DNA of 18,078 bases from JALENY01 sp036310185 (GCA_036310185.1 JAXJSH010000041.1:1-18078), one strand, 5' to 3'. Shown: positions 7,155 through 14,914, counted from the stretch's first letter. The notes: a model not told the origin generated them from the sequence alone. Translations and numbers: made by a program.

Positions 7155-7593
7155 AGCTCATTTTCCCCTTTTTGTGGATTTGTCGGAAAAACAGATTCTT
7201 GTGGCAGGCGGCGGCAATATTGCGGCCAGAAGAGTGCACATATTGTGTTCTTTCTGCAATAAAATAAAAGTGGTGGCACCGGAGATCTGCGGAGAGATCA
7301 AGTCCGAGCCGGTGCAGTATGAAGAGAGAATATTCATGGCCGGAGATTTGGATGGAATGGATCTGGTTCTGGCAGCTACAAATGATGTTCTGGTAGATCA
7401 GGAAATATACAGTTTGTGTAAAAAAATGAAAATTCCGGTCAATGTGGCTTCGGATAAGCAAAAATGTGATTTCTTTTTTCCTGGGATCGTACAGGATGAA
7501 AATGTGGTGGTAGGGATCACCGCCAGCGGGAAAAATCACACACAGGCCAGGCTGGTACGGGAAAAAATCCAGAAAGTAATCGGAAATTTATAG
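7141..7593 (+). CDS. sirC: Precorrin-2 dehydrogenase / sirohydrochlorin ferrochelatase-type protein (CysG N-terminal domain)
   Basis: A protein of about 150 residues matching the NAD-binding part of CysG/Met8/YlnF. It oxidises precorrin-2 to sirohydrochlorin with NAD+, and some relatives also insert iron. FPLFVDLSEKQILVAGGGNIAARRV is the dinucleotide fold, with the glycine loop at about residues 23-26. AATND (about 78-82) and NVASDKQKCDFFFPGIV (about 95-112) are the conserved cofactor and active-site segments, with an Asp in the position of the catalytic CysG aspartate. It is short: the helical C-terminal region of longer family members is largely absent, so chelatase ability is uncertain. 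The frame is open from 7102, but ATG 7141, after GGAAGGACTGGAG, gives the standard N-terminus and overlaps hemA by 14 bases. A 119-base gap follows, the largest inside the operon, with no recognised element. Confidence 0.88.
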   Translation: MEKSKAHFPLFVDLSEKQILVAGGGNIAARRVHILCSFCNKIKVVAPEICGEIKSEPVQYEERIFMAGDLDGMDLVLAATNDVLVDQEIYSLCKKMKIPVNVASDKQKCDFFFPGIVQDENVVVGITASGKNHTQARLVREKIQKVIGNL

Positions 7594-7712
7594 AGCAGAA
7601 ACCGTTTGGCAATGACGCAGTAAGTGAAAATCAGCAAATATTTTTTGAAGCTTGGAGAACGGCGGGACATAATTCCGGTGAAAAATCAAAAAGAGGGAGG
7701 GCATGTTGTTTC

Positions 7713-8594
7713 ATGGAAAAAAAGGTCATAATCGGCAGCAGAGAGAGTAAACTGGCAGTGATTCAAAGTGAAATGGTTAAAAATTATATTGAGACGGAAT
7801 GTCCGGGGATGACAGCAGAACTTTTGACCATGAAAACAACAGGAGATAAGATACTGGACCGGACTCTGGATCAGATCGGAGGAAAGGGACTATTTGTGAA
7901 AGAGCTGGACAAAGCCCTTTTGGAAAGGAAAAGTCAGATATCGGTACATAGTCTGAAGGATATGCCCATGGAAGTGCCGGAGCAACTTCCCATTCTTGGT
8001 TTTTCAAAGAGGGAAGATCCGAGAGATGTTCTGGTTTTGCCGCAGGGTGCGGCAGAACTGGACCCGGATAAGCCCATCGGATGTTCCAGTCTCAGGCGTC
8101 AGATTCAGCTTAAAACATTGTATCCCCATATGAAGTGTAAGAGCATTCGGGGAAATGTTCAGACCAGACTGGCAAAACTGGACAGTGGAGCATATGGGGG
8201 ACTGGTTCTGGCGGCAGCCGGGCTCAAGCGACTGGGATTGGAGGGGCGTATTTATCGCTGTTTTTCTGTGGAAGAGATGCTTCCGGCGGCCGGTCAGGGG
8301 ATTTTGGCGGTACAGGGGCTTGCCGGAGAAAACTATGATTATTTGAACGGATTTTTTGATCGGAAGGCAGCGTATGCGGCCATTGCAGAGCGGGCATTTG
8401 TAAAGCGGCTGGATGGGGGCTGTTCTTCTCCGGTGGCGGCTTATGCAGAGGTAGATCAGGACCGTCTGAGACTTACCGGGCTCTATTATGACAGTCAGAG
8501 CGGAAGCTATTGGACGGAGACGGAAACGGGACCGGTAGAGACGGCAGAAATGCTGGGCATAAATCTAGCCGATCGGATCGTGAAAAAGAATTAG
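7713..8594 (+). CDS. hemC: Hydroxymethylbilane synthase (porphobilinogen deaminase)
   Basis: A 293-residue cytoplasmic enzyme that joins four porphobilinogens into hydroxymethylbilane using a covalent dipyrromethane cofactor. Visible landmarks are the opening IGSRESKLAVIQ, the GGKGLFVKELDKAL segment (57-69), catalytic Asp83 in VHSLKDMP, the CSSLRRQIQL and SIRGNVQTRL arginine motifs (124-133, 144-153), LPAAGQGILAV, and the cofactor-bearing Cys237 in LDGGCSSP. Length is slightly short of the usual 305-315. ATG 7713 lies 12 bases after GGGAGG (7695-7700), a long spacing; the nearer ATG at 7703 is out of frame. The product passes to the HemD half of the next gene, 15 bases downstream. Confidence 0.96.
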   Translation: MEKKVIIGSRESKLAVIQSEMVKNYIETECPGMTAELLTMKTTGDKILDRTLDQIGGKGLFVKELDKALLERKSQISVHSLKDMPMEVPEQLPILGFSKREDPRDVLVLPQGAAELDPDKPIGCSSLRRQIQLKTLYPHMKCKSIRGNVQTRLAKLDSGAYGGLVLAAAGLKRLGLEGRIYRCFSVEEMLPAAGQGILAVQGLAGENYDYLNGFFDRKAAYAAIAERAFVKRLDGGCSSPVAAYAEVDQDRLRLTGLYYDSQSGSYWTETETGPVETAEMLGINLADRIVKKN

Positions 8595-8609
8595 GAGTTT
8601 TGTAAATAT

Positions 8610-10136
8610 ATGGAGGCTGGAAAAGTATGGCTTGTGGGGGCTGGTCCCGGAGATGGAGGTCTGTTTACGATAAAAGGAAAGCGTGTGCTTGACGAGGCGG
8701 ATGTGGTGGTCTATGACCGGCTGGTTGGTCAGGAGATTCTTGCCATGGTCCCGCAACATGCGGAATGTATCGATGTGGGGAAAAGGGCCGGCAGACATAC
8801 CGTGTCTCAGGCGAATATTAATGAAATTCTGCTGGAAAAAGCCATGGCAGGGAAGAAAGTGGTTCGGCTGAAAGGCGGTGACCCCTTTTTATTTGGCCGC
8901 GGCGGTGAGGAACTGGAGCTTTTGTGTCAGCATAAGATCCCTTATGAAATTGTACCGGGGATAACTTCGGCCATAGCAGTTCCTGCTTACAATGGAATTC
9001 CGGTGACGCATCGGGATTTTGCTTCATCGGTTCATATTATTACCGGCCATAAGAAACAGGACCAGCAATATGATATAGATTTTGAGGCACTGGTAAAGGT
9101 AAAGGGTACGCTGGTTTTTCTGATGGGCGTGTCGGAACTGGAAAATATCTGTACAGGGCTGCTGGAAGCCGGAATGAATCCGAATACGCCCGCAGCGATA
9201 CTGCAAAAAGGAACGACGGCCGGGCAAAAAAGAATTGCAGCAACGGTGGGCACACTTTTTGAAGAGGCAGAGAAGCAGGGGGTGGAGACTCCGGCCATTA
9301 TTGTGGTTGGAACCGTCTGTGATCTGGCGGATACTTTTTACTGGCATGAAAAGCTGCCGCTGGCCGGTCGGAAAATTGTGGTGACAAGACCGGAAGGGCT
9401 GGCCTGGGCGATGGCGGATAAGCTGCGAAGACAGGGTGCGGAAGTGCTGGAACTTCCGTCCATTCGGACTGTGGCTGTGGAAGATCAGAGCAGACTGCAG
9501 TCGTGTCTGGGACAGGTACACAGGTATGACTGGATTGCTTTTACCAGTCAGGCGGGTGTGCAGATTTTTTTTGAACAATTATGCAGAGCGGGAAAAGATG
9601 TGCGCAGTCTTGCGGGTGTGAAAATTGGGGCGATCGGAGAAGGAACCAAAAAAGCGCTGGCAAAATGGGGTATTCTGGCGGACCTGATGCCGGAGATATA
9701 CGATGGAGAGCATCTTGGAAAAGCTATTTTGGAAGAAGGTATGAAAAAGGAAGAGGGCAGAATTCTTCTTCCGAGGGCTCGAATGGGCAGTCCGGAATTG
9801 TACAGGATTTTGACGGAGGCCGGAAGGCTGGTGGATGATATTCCAATCTATGATACTTTTTATGAAAAACAGACGCTGGTTGATGAAAAAGCAGAATTTG
9901 AAAGCGGAGCAGTTGATTTTGTCACATTTACCAGTGCTTCCACAGTCCGGGGATTTGTGGATGCGACAAAGGGGCTGGATTACAGAAAGGTTAAGGCGGT
10001 CTGCATTGGAAAACAGACGGCAGCAGAGGCCGGGCGGTATGGAATGCAGTGTTTTGTGGCAAGGCAGGCAACGGCGGACAGCGTTGTGGAGAAAATTTTG
10101 GAAGTTTGCCAGGGAAGATCTGATTTTTCTGGCTGA
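8610..10136 (+). CDS. cobA/hemD: Uroporphyrinogen-III C-methyltransferase / uroporphyrinogen-III synthase fusion
   Basis: A bifunctional protein of 508 residues. Residues 1-245 are an SAM-dependent methyltransferase (SUMT): VGAGPGDGGLFTIKG (9-23), YDRLV, LKGGDPFLFGRGGEE (87-101), VPGITSAIAVPAYNGIPVTHR (the P-loop and substrate region, 115-135) and the LMGV strand. It methylates uroporphyrinogen III at C-2 and C-7 to precorrin-2. Residues 250-500 are HemD, which closes and flips ring D of hydroxymethylbilane: GRKIVVTRPEG, the FTSQAGVQIFF strand (311-321), the AIGEGTKKAL segment and the FTSASTVRGF motif near the end. The natural order of reactions is C-half then N-half, so the fusion channels flux towards sirohaem or corrinoids. 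ATG 8610 follows AGGAG, which overlaps the hemC stop codon. Such fusions are common in Clostridia. Confidence 0.95.
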   Translation: MEAGKVWLVGAGPGDGGLFTIKGKRVLDEADVVVYDRLVGQEILAMVPQHAECIDVGKRAGRHTVSQANINEILLEKAMAGKKVVRLKGGDPFLFGRGGEELELLCQHKIPYEIVPGITSAIAVPAYNGIPVTHRDFASSVHIITGHKKQDQQYDIDFEALVKVKGTLVFLMGVSELENICTGLLEAGMNPNTPAAILQKGTTAGQKRIAATVGTLFEEAEKQGVETPAIIVVGTVCDLADTFYWHEKLPLAGRKIVVTRPEGLAWAMADKLRRQGAEVLELPSIRTVAVEDQSRLQSCLGQVHRYDWIAFTSQAGVQIFFEQLCRAGKDVRSLAGVKIGAIGEGTKKALAKWGILADLMPEIYDGEHLGKAILEEGMKKEEGRILLPRARMGSPELYRILTEAGRLVDDIPIYDTFYEKQTLVDEKAEFESGAVDFVTFTSASTVRGFVDATKGLDYRKVKAVCIGKQTAAEAGRYGMQCFVARQATADSVVEKILEVCQGRSDFSG

Positions 10137-10190
10137 CCGGAAGTTTTGGATTTGCAGTAAAGTAGAATGTTAAGGAAAGAGGTAATGAAA

Positions 10191-11174
10191 ATGGATATGA
10201 GAAAAAGACCGAGAAGGCTGCGGGGCGGGGAAAATATCCGCCGGATGGTGCGTGAGACCAGAATGGATAAGTCTTCTTTGATCTATCCCCTTTTTGTGCG
10301 GGATGGAGAAAACATCCGGGAAGAGATTCCTTCTATGACGGGTCAGTATCGCCACAGTGTGGATCAACTGCCCTATGAGCTGGAAGCACTGAGTAAGGCA
10401 GGTGTTTCTTCTGTTATGCTTTTTGGTATTCCGGATCATAAGGACCCGCTGGGAAGCCAGGCATATGCAGAAGACGGGGTGGTTCAGCGTGCTCTGAGAG
10501 AAGCAAAAAAGCGGTTTCCGGACCTTTATTATATTACCGATGTGTGTATGTGCGAGTATACATCACACGGACATTGTGGTGTGTTGTGCGGACACGATGT
10601 GGAGAATGATCAGACACTGGAACTTCTGGCAAAAACCGCACTTTCCCATGTACAGGCCGGAGCAGATATGGTAGCTCCGTCGGATATGATGGACGGCCGT
10701 GTTCTTGCTATCCGCACGCTTCTGGATAAAAGCGGATATAAAGAAATACCGATCATGTCCTATGCAGTAAAATACGCATCGGCTTTTTATGGTCCGTTCC
10801 GGGATGCGGCAGGAAGTGCCCCGGCCTTTGGAGACCGGAAAAGCTATCAAATGGATATTCATAACAGCCGGGAAGGCGTTAAGGAAGCGCTGCTGGACGT
10901 GGAAGAAGGCGCGGATATCATCATGGTAAAACCGGCTATGGCTTATCAGGATATGATTACAAAAGTACATGATGCGGTTAAAGTGCCGGTGGCTGCATAC
11001 AGCGTAAGCGGTGAGTATGCCATGGTAAAAGCAGCAGCCCGCAATGGCTGGATTGACGAAAGCCGGGTAGTCTGCGAGATGGCGGTGGGTGCTTACCGGG
11101 CAGGGGCTCAGATTTATCTGACTTATTTTGCAAAAGAACTGGCCGGGTACATGGATGAAGGGAGAATTGGATGA
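10191..11174 (+). CDS. hemB: Porphobilinogen synthase (delta-aminolevulinic acid dehydratase), zinc type
   Basis: An enzyme of about 327 residues that condenses two 5-aminolevulinate molecules into porphobilinogen. It has the zinc-type metal site DVCMCEYTSHGHCG with Cys119, Cys121 and Cys129, and the two active-site lysines Lys194 (SYAVKYASAFYGPFRDA) and Lys247 (IIMVKPAMAYQD). The N-terminal RPRRLR is typical. The open frame extends to ATG 10167, but the ribosome binding site AAGGAAAGAGG (10172-10182) is best placed, eight bases before ATG 10191, so the start is set there; ATG 10185 is too close. It follows cobA/hemD by 54 bases, and its stop overlaps the start of hemL by four bases (ATGA). 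Confidence 0.96.
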   Translation: MDMRKRPRRLRGGENIRRMVRETRMDKSSLIYPLFVRDGENIREEIPSMTGQYRHSVDQLPYELEALSKAGVSSVMLFGIPDHKDPLGSQAYAEDGVVQRALREAKKRFPDLYYITDVCMCEYTSHGHCGVLCGHDVENDQTLELLAKTALSHVQAGADMVAPSDMMDGRVLAIRTLLDKSGYKEIPIMSYAVKYASAFYGPFRDAAGSAPAFGDRKSYQMDIHNSREGVKEALLDVEEGADIIMVKPAMAYQDMITKVHDAVKVPVAAYSVSGEYAMVKAAARNGWIDESRVVCEMAVGAYRAGAQIYLTYFAKELAGYMDEGRIG

Positions 11175-12439
11175 TGCGTTCAGAAGAATTGTATAAAAGA
11201 GCGGTTTCGGTGATTCCGGGCGGTGTAAACAGTCCGGTGCGGGCATTCGGGTCTGTGGGCATGACGCCCCGTTTTGCTGCGTCGGCAAATGGCAGCCATA
11301 TTACCGATGCGGACGGAAAGGAATATATTGATTATATTGGTTCCTGGGGACCCATGATTCTGGGGCACAATCATCCGGCTGTCCGTGAAAGTGTGATAAA
11401 AGCTGCGGAAAAAGGCCTAAGTTATGGAGCGGCTACGGAAGTGGAGGTGGAGATGGCGGAATTTATCTGCGAAAATATTCCGTCCATCCACATGATACGT
11501 ATGGTCAACTCCGGTACAGAAGCGGTCATGAGTGCGGTTCGTACGGCCAGAGGCTATACAGGAAGAGATAAAATTGTAAAATTTGAAGGCTGCTATCATG
11601 GTCATTCAGATTCACTTCTGGTAAAAGCCGGTTCCGGGCTTATGACAGCGGGCATTCCAGGCAGTGCAGGCGTACCGGCAAAGGTTACGGAGGACACATT
11701 GTCTGCCGTGTACAATGATCTCACCTCGGTGGAACGGCTGTTTGAAGAATTTCCGCAGGACATTGCAGCGGTGATCGTGGAACCGATGGCAGCGAATATG
11801 GGTGTGGTAACGCCGAAGGAAGGCTTTTTAAAGGGTCTGCGGCAGCTTTGTACGAAATATGGCGCGCTTTTGATCTTTGATGAGGTGATTACCGGATTCC
11901 GGCTTGGTTTTACCGGAGCACAGGGATATTTCGGCATTACACCGGATCTGACTGCTTATGGAAAAATTATTGGTGCAGGTATGCCGGTGGGAGCATACGG
12001 AGGCAAAAAAGAGATTATGGAAGTGGTGGCACCGGTGGGACCGGTTTATCAGGCGGGAACCTTAAGCGGAAACCCGGTGGCCATGCATGCCGGTCTGACA
12101 CAGCTTCAGATATTGAAAAAACACCCGGAAATTTATGAGCATATGGAATCTGTGAGTAAAAAACTGTTTGATGGAATACAGACGATCATAGACAAAAAAG
12201 GTCTGCCCTGTACCTGTAATCATATGGGTTCGCTTGGCACTGTATTTTTCACAAAAGAAAAGGTGACAGATTATACGGCTGCTCAGACCTGTGATACAAA
12301 AGGGTATGCCGCCTATTTTGCAAAAATGCTTTCGGGAGGCATTTATCTGGCACCGTCTCAGTTTGAGGCCATGTTTGTTTCAAATGCACACAGCGAAGAA
12401 GATATTGAACAGACGTTGGAGGTATTTGGACAGGTTTAA
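11171..12439 (+). CDS. hemL: Glutamate-1-semialdehyde 2,1-aminomutase
   Basis: A PLP enzyme of 422 residues that converts the HemA product glutamate-1-semialdehyde to 5-aminolevulinate. Conserved parts are IPGGVNSPVRAF (15-26), SWGPMILGHNHP (58-69), VNSGTEAVMSAVRTARGYTGR (112-132, PLP phosphate site), YHGHSD (142-147), FDEVITGFR (236-244, with the PLP-binding Asp) and TAYGKIIGAGMPVGAYGG with Schiff-base Lys265. Length is normal. Its ATG (11171) overlaps the hemB stop, so the two are translationally coupled; ATG 11174 is an equally possible start. It is the last tetrapyrrole gene. No terminator is visible in the 34 bases before the SpoIID-like gene. Confidence 0.97.
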   Translation: MMRSEELYKRAVSVIPGGVNSPVRAFGSVGMTPRFAASANGSHITDADGKEYIDYIGSWGPMILGHNHPAVRESVIKAAEKGLSYGAATEVEVEMAEFICENIPSIHMIRMVNSGTEAVMSAVRTARGYTGRDKIVKFEGCYHGHSDSLLVKAGSGLMTAGIPGSAGVPAKVTEDTLSAVYNDLTSVERLFEEFPQDIAAVIVEPMAANMGVVTPKEGFLKGLRQLCTKYGALLIFDEVITGFRLGFTGAQGYFGITPDLTAYGKIIGAGMPVGAYGGKKEIMEVVAPVGPVYQAGTLSGNPVAMHAGLTQLQILKKHPEIYEHMESVSKKLFDGIQTIIDKKGLPCTCNHMGSLGTVFFTKEKVTDYTAAQTCDTKGYAAYFAKMLSGGIYLAPSQFEAMFVSNAHSEEDIEQTLEVFGQV

Positions 12440-12473
12440 ACGGATAAAATAGAATAGAATCTTATTATGCGGG

Positions 12474-13472
12474 ATGCTTTTGATGAGTGAATTCTGGAAA
12501 CAGATTGCTGCGGTATTTGCCATAATTTTATTTTTGCCGCTGCTTTTAGCCCTGCTGATCCAGGAAAAAGCGTATATATCTTTTACCGAAAAGGAGGAAC
12601 TGGAGATATATCTGCCTTTTCTGATGGCAGAGACACTGGAAGAGGACTCGCATATGGAAACCATGAAGGCTTGGGCTGTCCTTATGAGAAGCAATGTGAC
12701 AAAAGCATTGGATGAGGGCAGTGTAAGCCTTTCTGATTTGCGCAGTCAATATGTGAATGATGCTGCAGATATGGGAGAAGAATACGAGCAGTTTTACGAG
12801 AAGCTGGTATCTGCCTGCAGGGCCACGGAAGGAGAAATGGTTTTTTTTGAAGGGGAGGTGTGCTACTGCCCTTATTTTCAGGTCAGTAATGGAGTGACCC
12901 GTGATCCCTTTGAAAATTTCAGTGAAAATGTGTATCCGTATCTGATGTCGGTATCCAGTCAGCAGGATGAAGAAAGTTACGGGTATATGAAAGTCACTTA
13001 TTATGAAATGTCCGAATTTTATAAAATGATCGACGATTTGTATCTGAGTGGTGAAAATACCCAGGAAAATGACCAGATTCAGAGCGTACCGGCCAATGAA
13101 ACAGAGGCAAACGCAGCAGTGAATCAGGAAACGGCCGATTCAGGAAGCACAGTGCAGATTTCTTCCGGGACAGAGGATGCATCCGTGGTCCGTATAGAGA
13201 TTGCCGAGCTGGATTCAGCCGGATATGTAAAATGGATAAAAATCGGGGATCGGACCATAGGCGGAGAGACTTTCCGGAAAGATATAGGTCTGAATTCCAG
13301 CTGCTTTTCCATAGAAACGACAGAAAATCAGGTGCGGATCACCTGCAGGGGAAAGGGGCACGGGTTCGGATTATCCTGGTACGGCGCCGACACCATGGCA
13401 AGGGAAGGAAAAAACTATAAAGAACTGATCGAATATTATTTTTACAATGTGACAATTTCAAAAGGCGAATGA
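12474..13472 (+). CDS. SpoIID/LytB-domain membrane protein, divergent
   Basis: A 332-residue protein with one N-terminal membrane helix (about 8-29) and an outward domain similar to SpoIID, the lytic transglycosylase that trims denuded glycan strands during engulfment. Two parts are visible: residues 40-190, including LPFLMAETLEEDSHMETMKAWAVLMRS, where Glu53 aligns with the family's catalytic Glu, and residues 237-332 with the family ending GKGHGFGLSWYGADTMA and KELIEYYF. Between them, about residues 192-236 form a polar linker rich in Asn, Gln, Glu and Ser. The region corresponding to the family's FHxxSxGxT motif reads YFQVSNGVTRD, so the usual His (a metal ligand in some SpoIID) appears lost. 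The start is uncertain: ATG 12474 or ATG 12483, neither with a strong ribosome site. It sits directly before a SpoIIQ-like gene, supporting a sporulation role. Activity cannot be judged. Confidence 0.75.
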   Translation: MLLMSEFWKQIAAVFAIILFLPLLLALLIQEKAYISFTEKEELEIYLPFLMAETLEEDSHMETMKAWAVLMRSNVTKALDEGSVSLSDLRSQYVNDAADMGEEYEQFYEKLVSACRATEGEMVFFEGEVCYCPYFQVSNGVTRDPFENFSENVYPYLMSVSSQQDEESYGYMKVTYYEMSEFYKMIDDLYLSGENTQENDQIQSVPANETEANAAVNQETADSGSTVQISSGTEDASVVRIEIAELDSAGYVKWIKIGDRTIGGETFRKDIGLNSSCFSIETTENQVRITCRGKGHGFGLSWYGADTMAREGKNYKELIEYYFYNVTISKGE

Positions 13473-13497
13473 ATAGATTCTCATATTCTGGCAAACC

Positions 13498-13503
13498 TAT
13501 AAT
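13498..13503 (+). promoter_or_regulatory. Possible -10 element before the SpoIIQ-like gene
   Basis: A perfect TATAAT lies 33 bases before the ATG at 13536 but lacks a good TTGACA-type -35. Overlapping it, GAATA (13471-13475) and GGCAAACCTA (13490-13499) resemble a degenerate forespore sigma-F promoter with a 14-base spacer. SpoIIQ is a sigma-F target in Bacillus. I cannot choose between the two. Confidence 0.25.
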
Positions 13504-13535
13504 TACATCAGAACATACAGGTAGAGGTGAAGAAT

Positions 13536-14315
13536 ATGAGTAAAAAACAGAAATTAGTCAGATGGATTATCAGTGGAACTCTTTTGGCGGCAGTGGTATT
13601 GGTCGGAGTCAGTGTGTATCAGGTCGAGACCAGTGAACCGGAAATTCTGGAGGAAGAAGAATACGCAGAAGCGCCGGATTCCGGGGAAGAGCAGGCAAAA
13701 CTTACCGTTGATGAAGATGGGGACGAAGAAGCAGACAGCACACAGCCGCATCATGCAACAGTTACGGACGAAGATGAAGAACTTGCACAGAGTGAACAGA
13801 AAACAGAAGATGCTGCATCCGGTGATGTAAGTGCACAGGTAGATACAGACGATGAGGAAAAGACAGAAGATGTGGATGCATCTGTATTGCCCACATTGAA
13901 TTTCTCAGAAGATTCTCTGATGAGCTGGCCGGTAAATGGTCAGGTAGTGCTGGATTACAGCATGGATCATACGGTATATTTCCAGACGCTGGATGTATAT
14001 AAGTATAATCCGTCTATCATTGTGGGAACATCCATCGGCGAACCGGTTATTGCTGCGGCAAACTGCAAAATCCTGAGCATCGAAGAAAATACAGAAACAG
14101 GAACAACGATTACCGCTGATCTTGGAAACGGATATCAGGCAGTTTACGGTCAGCTGGCAGATGTACAGGTTGCAGTGGATGACGTAGTAGCGGAGGGAAC
14201 CACACTTGGTTATGTAAATGAACAGACCCGTTTTTATGCGGAAGAGGGAAGTAATCTGTATTTCGCAATGACAAAAGACGGCGAAAGCATTGACCCGATT
14301 GTTTATCTGCCTTAA
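13536..14315 (+). CDS. spoIIQ: SpoIIQ-like membrane protein with degenerate LytM (M23) domain
   Basis: About 259 residues: a short basic cytoplasmic end, one membrane helix (about 9-29), a highly acidic Glu/Asp-rich linker (31-115) and a C-terminal LytM/M23 fold (about 128-259). The fold is recognised by WPVNGQVVLDYS, TSIGEPVIAAANCKILSIEEN, GNGYQAVYGQL, GTTLGYVNEQ and NLYFAMTKDGESIDPIVYL. Every metal ligand of active M23 peptidases appears substituted: the HxxxD motif reads NPSII (158-162), the YxHL His is Gln206, and HxH reads NLY (240-242). It is therefore probably a structural, not catalytic, protein. SpoIIQ works in the forespore membrane and binds SpoIIIAH across the intermembrane space during engulfment. 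The frame is open from GTG 13527, but that lies within the ribosome site GAGGTG, so ATG 13536 is the start. Identity as spoIIQ rests on architecture and the SpoIID-like neighbour. Confidence 0.75.
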   Translation: MSKKQKLVRWIISGTLLAAVVLVGVSVYQVETSEPEILEEEEYAEAPDSGEEQAKLTVDEDGDEEADSTQPHHATVTDEDEELAQSEQKTEDAASGDVSAQVDTDDEEKTEDVDASVLPTLNFSEDSLMSWPVNGQVVLDYSMDHTVYFQTLDVYKYNPSIIVGTSIGEPVIAAANCKILSIEENTETGTTITADLGNGYQAVYGQLADVQVAVDDVVAEGTTLGYVNEQTRFYAEEGSNLYFAMTKDGESIDPIVYLP

Positions 14316-14317
14316 TC

Positions 14318-14347
14318 TTGCACATTTTTTAAGAAAAAGCGTATAAT
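14318..14347 (+). promoter_or_regulatory. Sigma-A-like promoter inside the 14316-14580 gap
   Basis: TTGCAC (14318-14323), an 18-base spacer and a perfect TATAAT (14342-14347). The -10 lies in a near-palindrome, GTATA-ATACAG-TATAC (14341-14356), which could be an operator. A transcript starting near 14354 would include the inverted repeat at 14365-14420 and reach the GIY-YIG gene after a leader of about 225 bases. Confidence 0.55.
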
Positions 14348-14364
14348 ACAGTATACAATGTTTT

Positions 14365-14420
14365 ACCATATTGAAAATTCGCAATCGCATATAATTCACA
14401 GTCTTTGCTTTCAATATGGT
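14365..14420. repeat. 12-bp perfect inverted repeat with 32-base loop
   Basis: ACCATATTGAAA (14365-14376) is the exact reverse complement of TTTCAATATGGT (14409-14420). No T run follows, so it is not a standard terminator. The stem lies immediately downstream of the promoter at 14318-14347, and the rest of the gap (14421-14580) shows no gene. It could be part of a structured leader, a small RNA or a relic of a mobile repeat. Confidence 0.7.
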
Positions 14421-14580
14421 TAAAGTACAGCAACACGTCGATTGCTTTATATAGAGGCTGCTGTGGATCGTATGTTCAGATTTGTTTTGAACAGGAACGT
14501 CCATGGCGGTTACATAGATTTTAGAAAATAGATGACTGCAGCAATTCAAAAAGAAAAGTTTTGGACAAAAGAGGGTTGAA

Positions 14581-14817
14581 ATGAATTACACATATATCTT
14601 GAAATGCAGCGACGGAAGTCTGTATACAGGGTGGACAAACAATCTGGAAAAAAGAGTGGCGGATCACAATGCGGGAAAGGGAGCCAAATACACAAAGGGG
14701 CGAAGACCGGTGGAGCTGGCTTATTACGAAGCTTTTGAAACAAAGGAAGAGGCCATGAAGCGGGAATACGCCATAAAACAGTTATCGAGAGCGGAAAAAA
14801 ATGAATTGATAGAGTAA
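14581..14817 (+). CDS. GIY-YIG nuclease-superfamily protein (UPF0213/YhbQ type)
   Basis: A single-domain protein of 78 residues. The GIY-YIG signature appears as YTYILKCSDGSLYTGWTNNLEKR, with the two tyrosine strands (Y3-L6 and Y15-G17) and the presumed catalytic Arg in LEKRVADHN. The metal-binding Glu is in AMKREYAIK. Full length for the UPF0213 family, whose members are small stand-alone nuclease folds linked to DNA repair or processing, with no assured role in most bacteria. GAGGG (14571-14575) precedes ATG 14581 by five bases. It ends just before a shared terminator and converges with the haemolysin III gene. Confidence 0.9.
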   Translation: MNYTYILKCSDGSLYTGWTNNLEKRVADHNAGKGAKYTKGRRPVELAYYEAFETKEEAMKREYAIKQLSRAEKNELIE

Positions 14818-14831
14818 TCTTCTGCTGAAAT

Positions 14832-14877
14832 AAAAAAGTATCCGGTCACGTTTTTGTTATGACCAGATACTTTTTTT
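14832..14877. terminator. Bidirectional Rho-independent terminator
   Basis: AAAAAGTATCCGGTCA (14833-14848) pairs with TGACCAGATACTTTTT (14860-14875) with one mismatch. The T run is on the right (14871-14877) and the A run on the left, so it can end both the GIY-YIG gene and the convergent haemolysin III gene. Confidence 0.85.
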
Positions 14878-14914
14878 ACAGGAAGGGTGCTATTAGAGAG
14901 TCATTCACATTGAT

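Noticed and set aside
6676..7539. Minus-strand open frame of 287 codons opposite hemA/sirC
   Set aside because: It overlaps two clearly identified genes, has low-complexity His/Phe/Pro composition and no homology that I recognise; a shadow frame.
7594..7712. 119-base gap between sirC and hemC as a possible riboswitch or internal promoter
   Set aside because: No cobalamin or other riboswitch core, no good -35/-10 pair and no terminator hairpin; nothing supportable.
10563..11288. Minus-strand open frame of 241 codons opposite hemB
   Set aside because: It lies opposite a well-conserved enzyme gene and has no domain features; a shadow frame.
12440..12473. Mother-cell sigma-E promoter before the SpoIID-like gene
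   Set aside because: No CATACA-type -10 or matching -35 in the 34-base gap; a site inside hemL cannot be excluded, but I could not identify one.
14471..14530. Small open frame of 19 codons (starting MFRFVLN) in the 14316-14580 gap
   Set aside because: No clear ribosome binding site and too short to distinguish from chance.
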